This document shows positions 6,195-10,289 of a stretch of 10,289 bases of DNA, piece by piece. Below the pieces are notes generated by a model. It had not been told where the DNA came from. It did no database searches and saw only the letters and a program-made list of their open reading frames with translations. The stretch's first letter is position 1, and each line of letters opens with the position of its first letter. The DNA is from Firmicutes bacterium UBA3932 (GTDB taxonomy: Bacteria > Bacillota > Clostridia > Peptostreptococcales > Anaerovoracaceae): the NCBI GenBank assembly GCA_002385825.1, contig DGEG01000102.1:1-10289 (forward strand), read 5' to 3'. The position numbers and the translations under genes were made by a program.

Positions 6195-6809
6195 TTAATG
6201 ACTTGAAAATCTCTTTTTATAAAACACATAGACGAGAATAATAAACAACAATATGAGAACCGCCAGGGCAAACTTGGCATATACGTCCAGATAATCCGTG
6301 ATTTTCATCCAGGATTCGCCCGCCAACAACCCCACATACACCAGAGCGAAATTCCAGATCAATGACCCTGCTCCGGTGAGAAGAAAGAACTTCCCCATGT
6401 TCATGCGGGCTATTCCGGCAGGAATGGAAATCAGGCTTCGCACGATTGGAATGAAGCGGCAAAAGAACACTGTCGATGAACCCTTCCGGGAAAACCAGCT
6501 TACAGCCCGGTTCACATCGTTGGGATTGAAATGAAGCGCCTTTCCTATACTGCCTTCCACCCAATGCTTGAGACGATCGGGGTTGAACCAGCGCCCAACT
6601 CCGTAAAGTACCGTGGCGCCAACCAGGGAACCGGCTGTTGCGGAGGCCACAACTCCCAAGACCCTCATGGATGTATAAGTTGTGAGAAACCCGCTGAATG
6701 TCAAAATGACCTCCGACGGAATCGGGGGAAAGATGGTTTCAATCGCAATGAGCAGAAAGACACCGGTATATCCGAACTGATTGACGAGTTCTGTCATCCA
6801 TTCCTGCAT
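6195..6809 (-). CDS. DedA-family (SNARE-associated/VTT) membrane protein
   Basis: A 204-aa integral membrane protein of the DedA family, of typical length. Signature residues are visible: the N-terminal re-entrant motif IETIFPPIPSEVIL (residues 22-35, acidic Glu24 and Glu33) and FFCRFIPIVRSLISIPAGIARM (115-136, with Arg118, Arg124 and the PAG turn). Further hydrophobic helices lie near 49-72, 139-163 and 176-197, and the tail is basic (YKKRFSSH). DedA proteins act in membrane homeostasis; some members (UptA) recycle undecaprenyl phosphate across the membrane, others support proton-motive-force-dependent processes. Which applies cannot be told from sequence. The ATG at 6809-6807 follows AGGTGAT, and a good promoter lies 30-55 bp upstream. 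A hairpin follows the stop. Confidence 0.92.
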   Translation of the reverse strand: MQEWMTELVNQFGYTGVFLLIAIETIFPPIPSEVILTFSGFLTTYTSMRVLGVVASATAGSLVGATVLYGVGRWFNPDRLKHWVEGSIGKALHFNPNDVNRAVSWFSRKGSSTVFFCRFIPIVRSLISIPAGIARMNMGKFFLLTGAGSLIWNFALVYVGLLAGESWMKITDYLDVYAKFALAVLILLFIILVYVFYKKRFSSH

Positions 6810-6835
6810 GATATCACCTATTACCGTTTGGTTTC

Positions 6836-6864
6836 ATTATTGAGAATATGCCGGCGAATGTCAA
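6836..6864 (-). promoter_or_regulatory. sigma-A promoter of the dedA-like gene
   Basis: On the minus strand, TTGACA (complement of 6859-6864), a 17-bp spacer and AATAAT (complement of 6836-6841) match the sigma-A consensus at all six -35 bases and four of six -10 bases. The predicted start is about 20 nt before the ATG at 6809. The -35 is part of the last unit of the 34-bp tandem array. Confidence 0.7.
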
Positions 6865-7022
6865 GGACAGCTGTTGGTTACGTTCATATAAATGTCAATA
6901 AGGCGCTGTTGCCATGCGCGGATAAATGTCAATGAGACGCTGTTGCTATGCGCGGATAAATGTCAATAAATCATTGTTAGAAACGCGCAGATAAATGCCA
7001 TAAAACTCTGTTAGAGATGGCA
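6857..7022. repeat. decaying 34-bp tandem repeat array
   Basis: Units begin at 6857, 6891, 6925, 6959 and 6994 (spacings 34, 34, 34, 35). The two central units differ at three positions and read AATGTCAATAAGGCGCTGTT then GCCATGCGCGGATA; outer units are progressively diverged. Units abut without spacers. Each of the first four carries TGTCAA, i.e. TTGACA on the minus strand. The array fills the whole gap between the EamA stop and the dedA promoter. Confidence 0.8.
6996..7022 (-). terminator. hairpin after the EamA gene
   Basis: TGCCAT (6996-7001) pairs with ATGGCA (7017-7022) and CTCT (7006-7009) with AGAG (7013-7016), with an AAAA bulge. It starts 9 nt after the EamA stop on the minus strand and is followed by TTTATC, so termination is possible but weak. 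It overlaps the most diverged unit of the tandem array. Confidence 0.35.
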
Positions 7023-7030
7023 GTAAAATC

Positions 7031-7918
7031 TTATGAAGCACTGTTTGTTTTGTATTTCTGCAGAATATTCATTGTGGCGCCCGTCAAAATCAGCACAATA
7101 CCGATGATCGAATGCAACTCCATGGGTTCGCGCAGAATGATCACCGCCAATGTGGGCGCTATGGCTGCTTTAATCAGGAAAGCAACGGATCCGGTAGTGG
7201 CGTTTGACTCGGCGATGGCTTGGAAGTAAAACAAGTAAGCCAGCCCGGTGACAAACACGCTGAGGTAGAGAACGATCCAGATGTTTTCCGGCCAAACCCC
7301 CGCAACCACAGGCTTATCTATAATCAGCAGGATTACCAACAGTACCAGGGAGCCGAGGATGAAGCTGATGCTTGTCTGGGCCATAGATCCGATTTTTCCC
7401 ACGCTGATTTTCCCCATTACGCTGTAGAGTCCAAAAAGTGCTGCGCCGCCCAAAACCAGCAGGATGCCTTCCACCGTGTTTCCTTCCTGCATGTTAAATG
7501 GGTTCACCATAAACAGAATTCCCGTCAAGCTGAGCAGAAGCGCAATTACGTTATAACGGTTCATCTTTTCGTGGATGAGGAAATGCGCGAAAAACATTGT
7601 GAACAAGGGGTTGACACACATAATGAGGGCCGCCGTGGCTGCATTGGCTTTCATCACGCCTAACTGGAACAGCACCATGCTCATTGGGATGCAGATGATG
7701 CCCAGAATCAGCATGTACAGGTAATCTTTGAAATTGATTTTGATTTCTTTGCGCTTGATTTCAGACAATGCAAAGGGCAGCAACAGAAGGCCTCCCACCA
7801 TGAAGCGCAAAAATGTAAGCTGCATCTGATCCAGCTTACTGCCCGCAAGCTTTAGGGAAATCTCCATAGTGCCAAAAAAAAATGCTGCCAAAAATATATA
7901 CAGTGCTACTTTTTTCAT
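7031..7918 (-). CDS. EamA-family (DMT) transporter
   Basis: A 295-aa protein with ten predicted membrane helices in two EamA repeats (about residues 4-137 and 150-285), the usual size for the drug/metabolite transporter superfamily. Typical features are seen: FFFGTMEISLKLA in helix 1, TFLRFMVGGLLLLPF in helix 2, NPLFTMFFAHFLIHEKM at the end of repeat 1, and the matching APTLAVIILREPMELHSIIG near the end of repeat 2. The C-terminus is short and basic. Members export amino acids, purines or other small metabolites, mostly by proton antiport; the substrate here cannot be assigned. The ATG at 7918-7916 follows AAGGATAAGGG. A promoter about 150 bp upstream and a leader hairpin suggest its own transcript. 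Confidence 0.92.
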   Translation of the reverse strand: MKKVALYIFLAAFFFGTMEISLKLAGSKLDQMQLTFLRFMVGGLLLLPFALSEIKRKEIKINFKDYLYMLILGIICIPMSMVLFQLGVMKANAATAALIMCVNPLFTMFFAHFLIHEKMNRYNVIALLLSLTGILFMVNPFNMQEGNTVEGILLVLGGAALFGLYSVMGKISVGKIGSMAQTSISFILGSLVLLVILLIIDKPVVAGVWPENIWIVLYLSVFVTGLAYLFYFQAIAESNATTGSVAFLIKAAIAPTLAVIILREPMELHSIIGIVLILTGATMNILQKYKTNSAS

Positions 7919-8009
7919 CTATACCCTTATCCTTTTCTTTAGTTCTTGCCTTCTATTCTAATCCTTGGTTTTGTCCCTGCCTTTTATTTCTTCCCTGCGC
8001 CGCAACGCC

Positions 8010-8045
8010 CGAAACAATCTCAAGCTATTTTGGAGAGATATTTCG
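8010..8045 (-). other. hairpin in the leader of the EamA gene
   Basis: CGAAA/TTTCG (8010-8014/8041-8045) and ATCTC/GAGAT (8017-8021/8035-8039) stack into a 10-bp stem with a small internal loop and a 13-nt apex. It begins about 12 nt into the predicted transcript, within a roughly 140-nt untranslated leader. No known riboswitch class is recognised. Confidence 0.4.
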
Positions 8046-8063
8046 ACAACACCCACGCGCAGT

Positions 8064-8093
8064 ATTATATCACATCTTATCATTTTGTGTCTG
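8064..8093 (-). promoter_or_regulatory. extended -10 promoter of the EamA gene
   Basis: On the minus strand TGATATAAT gives a perfect TATAAT (complement of 8064-8069) with an extended -10 TG. A weak -35, CAGACA (complement of 8088-8093), lies 18 bp upstream and falls inside the dispersed repeat. Transcription would start near 8057. Confidence 0.6.
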
Positions 8094-8178
8094 CATTCGG
8101 TGTCCTGTATTCGGTGTCTGACACCTTTTGCAACTTGTTGAATTCGGTGTCTGGCACTTTTTACAGCACTTTTTACAA
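8086..8178 (+). repeat. GTGTCTGACAC-family repeat cluster, copy B
   Basis: Four degenerate units in a row: TGTGTCTGCATT (8086-8097), CGGTGTCCTGTATT, CGGTGTCTGACACCTTTT and CGGTGTCTGGCACTTTTTAC, then a repeated GCACTTTTTACA. CAACTTGTTG (8131-8140) is itself palindromic. The units match copy A with TTC in place of TTT before GGTGTC. This is the most expanded copy in the window. Confidence 0.75.
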
Positions 8179-8202
8179 ATACCGACCTAAAATCCGCAAA
8201 AA

Positions 8203-8272
8203 AGACCAGAGGAGAGTTGTAAATCCGCCGCTATTTGCGGCCTGATACTCGGTTCCTTCCTCTCCTCTGTCT
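8203..8272 (-). terminator. Rho-independent terminator of the LysM gene with structured loop
   Basis: AGAGGAGAG (8208-8216) pairs with CTCTCCTCT (8260-8268), extended to AGAC/GTCT at the base with one bulged C. Read on the minus strand the stem is followed at once by TTTTTT. The 43-nt loop holds a second hairpin, GCCGC/GCGGC (8227-8231/8237-8241). It begins 16 nt after the LysM stop. Confidence 0.75.
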
Positions 8273-8288
8273 CTCCGGATTGCACGGG

Positions 8289-8621
8289 CTACCTGTAAAC
8301 CAGTCTCAGGACCATGCCCGGCCAGATCACGTCCGGATTCGCGATCTGGGCGTTTTGTGCAATAACATCTCTGTAATTTAATCGAAAACGATTTGCGATA
8401 GCATATATGGAATCTCCGGGCTGAACGATGTATTCGATATATGTGCCGCTGGGCAATTCGGGCTCGGGCCTTCCCGGAATAGTCAACATTATTCCCGGCC
8501 CAAGGGGTACGGAGTTTAAAATAGGATTTGCCGCCACCAATGCCTCCGGCGTCACTCCAAATCGTGAAGCAATAGTATTCATCGACTCCCAAGTTTCCCA
8601 TGGTTGTACTATATATCTCAC
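8289..8621 (-). CDS. small protein made of two LysM domains
   Basis: A 110-aa protein that is little more than two LysM modules: residues 2-49 (RYIVQPWETWESMNTIASRF...) and 63-109 (EYIVQPGDSIYAIANRF..., ending PGMVLRLVY), joined by a Pro-rich linker (GRPEPELPSG). LysM binds N-acetylglucosamine chains of peptidoglycan or spore cortex. I place the start at GTG 8621-8619 because AAAGGAG sits 8 nt upstream and the domain begins at residue 2; an in-frame ATG at 8714 would add 31 unrelated residues and lacks a good ribosome binding site. There is no signal peptide or membrane segment, so it may act in the forming spore (as some SafA-like or coat LysM proteins do) or be released otherwise; that is inference. 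Its promoter is probably within 8637-8714 (TATAAC at 8643-8648 on the minus strand). Confidence 0.88.
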   Translation of the reverse strand: MRYIVQPWETWESMNTIASRFGVTPEALVAANPILNSVPLGPGIMLTIPGRPEPELPSGTYIEYIVQPGDSIYAIANRFRLNYRDVIAQNAQIANPDVIWPGMVLRLVYR

Positions 8622-8776
8622 AAAACCAACTCCTTTACGTGTTATACCATATAATATTCCATGCAAATTTTTTTGTTCCAAAAGCCGTCCTGCATCTGTT
8701 AGACTGTCCATCATAATGTCTGTTTAAATACCTGTAGGCAACTATTGGTATCTCTACCGGAGCATGTCCCCCTCAA

Positions 8777-8865
8777 AAGACACATAATTCCCCGCAACTG
8801 ATAATAAAGTTGTAAAAAGTGTCAGACACCAAATACAAAACGCCCAAGACACATAATTGCGCGCA
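8777..8865 (+). repeat. 20-bp direct repeat pair flanking an inserted repeat unit
   Basis: AAGACACATAATTCCCCGCA (8777-8796) and AAGACACATAATTGCGCGCA (8846-8865) match at 18 of 20 positions, with the first 13 identical, 69 bp apart. Between them sits the inverted copy C of the dispersed repeat (8807-8838). The second copy ends 27 bp before the symporter ATG. Confidence 0.7.
8807..8838 (-). repeat. GTGTCTGACAC-family repeat, copy C (inverted)
   Basis: Read on the minus strand this is TGTATTTGGTGTCTGACACT followed by TTTTACAACTT, the same as copy A except that it has a single TGTATTTGGTGTC unit. It stands alone, upstream of the symporter. Confidence 0.75.
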
Positions 8866-8891
8866 GGATTATATTAAAGGAAGGAATACAA

Positions 8892-10241
8892 ATGCAGGAA
8901 TTCCATGACTTTGTTACTGTTATTAACGAGTTCATTTGGGGGCCGCCTCTCCTCATCTTGTTGTTTGGAACCCACTTGTTCCTTACATTTCGTCTCCGTT
9001 TCATCCAGCGATTCACTCTGTTAGGAATCAAACTGTCGTTTACAAAGGACAGGGGCGGAGAAGGGGATGTGAGCCAATTTGGCGCTTTAGCCACAGCGCT
9101 TGCTGCAACCAGCGGTACCGGCAATATCGTGGGTGTAGCCACCGCCATTACTCTGGGCGGTCCCGGTGCCGTTTTCTGGATGTGGATTACCGGTGTTTTT
9201 GGAATCGCGACAAAATACGCAGAGGCTCTTCTTTCCGTGAAATATCGTGTGAAAACCTCTGATGGAACAATGCTGGGCGGCCCGATGTACGCATTGGAAC
9301 GAGGTTTGGGCATGAAAAGCCTGGCCGTGGCGTTTTGCATTTTTACCGCTTTCGCGTCTTTTGGCATTGGCAACATGACCCAGGCCAATTCCATTGCTGC
9401 GCTGGCCCATAAGACTTTCGGTTTGTCTCCGTTTATTACAGGAATCATCATGATGCTTCTTACCGGATTTGTTATTCTCGGTGGGATTAAGTCCATTGCT
9501 GGTGTTTGCGAGAAACTGATTCCATTTATGTGCGTTTTTTATATAGTAGGTTGTCTGATTATTTTGTACATGAACTGGCCTTTTGTGATTCCTGCCGTAA
9601 AACTGATTATCCATGATGCCTTCTCGCCCCGGGCGGCAGGCGGGGGGTTTATCGGCGCTTCTGTTATGGCAGCCGCCCGTTACGGAATTGCTCGAGGGCT
9701 ATTTACCAATGAATCCGGTTTAGGCTCCGCTGCCATTGTGGCTGCGGCCGCGCAAACGAAAAACCCGGTTCGCCAGGCTTTGGTCTCCGCCACCGGCACT
9801 TTCTGGGATACGGTGGTGATTTGTCTGATGACCGGATTAGTGTTGGTGAGCACAATTATGAAATTTCCGGAAATCTCAGAGGGGTTGAACGGCGCAGAAT
9901 TAACCAATGCAGCCTTTGATCAGATACCTGTTGTCGGGCCTTTTGTATTGACGGTGGGCCTTTTTACATTTGTCTATTCCACAATATTGGGGTGGTCTTA
10001 CTACGGCGAACGGGCCGTAGAGTATTTGACGGGAAAAAAAGGAATTCCTCCCTATCGATATCTGTTTACGCTTTTCGTTTTCCTTGGCTCCATAGCCTCA
10101 ATGCCACTTGTTTGGGATCTTTCGGATACAATGAACGCTATGATGGCCATCCCCAATCTGATTTCTCTGTTGCTATTAAGCGGAGTCATCGTCAAAGAAA
10201 CCAGAAAATATCTCTGGGAAGGCAACCTGGACCGAACCTAA
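8892..10241 (+). CDS. AGCS-family sodium:alanine/glycine symporter
   Basis: A complete 449-aa membrane protein of the alanine/glycine:cation symporter family, near the short end of the family's usual length. Clear signatures: ALATALAATSGTGNIVGVAT (residues 65-84), GGPGAVFWMWITG (89-101), YAEALLSVKYR (109-119), GGPMYALERGLG (129-140), FGIGNMTQANSIA (157-169) and ARGLFTNESGLGSAA (267-281). About eleven hydrophobic helices follow the LeuT-like pattern. It takes up alanine and/or glycine driven by sodium (or proton); D-alanine uptake would serve wall synthesis, but that is inference. The ATG at 8892 follows AAAGGAAGG. The dispersed repeat begins 16 nt past the stop, and no conventional terminator is visible before the window ends. 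Confidence 0.95.
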   Translation: MQEFHDFVTVINEFIWGPPLLILLFGTHLFLTFRLRFIQRFTLLGIKLSFTKDRGGEGDVSQFGALATALAATSGTGNIVGVATAITLGGPGAVFWMWITGVFGIATKYAEALLSVKYRVKTSDGTMLGGPMYALERGLGMKSLAVAFCIFTAFASFGIGNMTQANSIAALAHKTFGLSPFITGIIMMLLTGFVILGGIKSIAGVCEKLIPFMCVFYIVGCLIILYMNWPFVIPAVKLIIHDAFSPRAAGGGFIGASVMAAARYGIARGLFTNESGLGSAAIVAAAAQTKNPVRQALVSATGTFWDTVVICLMTGLVLVSTIMKFPEISEGLNGAELTNAAFDQIPVVGPFVLTVGLFTFVYSTILGWSYYGERAVEYLTGKKGIPPYRYLFTLFVFLGSIASMPLVWDLSDTMNAMMAIPNLISLLLLSGVIVKETRKYLWEGNLDRT

Positions 10242-10257
10242 CTTGCACTTGATGTCT

Positions 10258-10289
10258 TGTATTTGGTGTCTGTATTTGGTGTCTGACAC
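10258..10289 (+). repeat. GTGTCTGACAC-family repeat, copy D (cut by window end)
   Basis: TGTATTTGGTGTC twice in tandem, then TGACAC: identical over all 32 bases to 1208-1239. It lies just after the symporter stop, in the same orientation as that gene, and continues beyond the window. Confidence 0.8.

Larger units (their letters stand above)
8715..8891. promoter_or_regulatory. divergent intergenic region between the LysM and symporter genes
   Basis: This holds the symporter ribosome binding site AAAGGAAGG (8877-8885), a possible -10 TATATT (8870-8875) without a convincing -35, a small hairpin CAACT/AGTTG (8795-8799/8808-8812), and the repeats listed separately. No glycine or lysine riboswitch architecture is seen. 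Confidence 0.4.

Noticed and set aside
6857..7022. CRISPR-like array
   Set aside because: The 34-bp units abut each other with no unique spacers, and the units decay steadily, so this is a tandem repeat.
8173..8601. 142-codon minus-strand frame overlapping the LysM gene
   Set aside because: It overlaps two clear LysM domains and a terminator in a different frame and has no recognisable domain or good ribosome binding site.
8715..8891. Glycine or other riboswitch before the symporter
   Set aside because: No conserved aptamer core was found; the region is filled by direct repeats and the dispersed palindromic element.
9087..9614. 175-codon minus-strand frame inside the symporter
   Set aside because: It is antisense to conserved AGCS motifs and has no family resemblance.

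Overview
The window looks like chromosomal DNA from a Gram-positive, probably clostridial (Bacillota) bacterium. The signs are strong GGAGG-type ribosome binding sites, TTG and GTG starts, an SLH-domain surface protein, a small LysM protein, AT-rich intergenic spacers and sigma-A-like promoters. This is inferred from gene content and signals; no 16S or other marker gene is present.

Layout. A 5'-partial view of a FAD-dependent oxidoreductase (minus, 855 to 1) runs off the left edge. Divergent from it, and missed by length cut-offs, is a candidate two-cistron microprotein operon (plus, 920-1160): a 41-aa ORF overlapped by the ribosome binding site of a 37-aa protein with four Cys-Cys pairs. It is followed by two near-identical GC-rich hairpins. 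Next come seven genes, all but the last on the minus strand: a LapA/DUF1049 membrane protein, a 995-aa SLH/Big_5/cadherin-like surface protein, a MaoC-type hydratase, a DedA membrane protein, an EamA-family transporter, a two-LysM protein, and finally, on the plus strand, an AGCS sodium:alanine/glycine symporter.

The genes do not form one pathway. Most have their own promoter or terminator signals, so the region is best read as single-gene units with a cell-envelope bias (surface layer, LysM, DedA, LapA, two transporters).

The unusual content is mostly between genes. A dispersed repeat built on TGTATTTGGTGTC plus the palindrome GTGTCTGACAC occurs at four sites, including an identical 32-bp block near both ends of the window; one copy appears to supply the -35 box of the EamA gene. 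A decaying 34-bp tandem array carrying one TTGACA per unit lies upstream of dedA, and its last TTGACA is the -35 of a good sigma-A promoter. The SLH gene has a 25-bp direct repeat over its likely promoter, a leader with mutually exclusive hairpins, and an in-frame stop just before ten more codons of the same Asp/Ser-rich tail.
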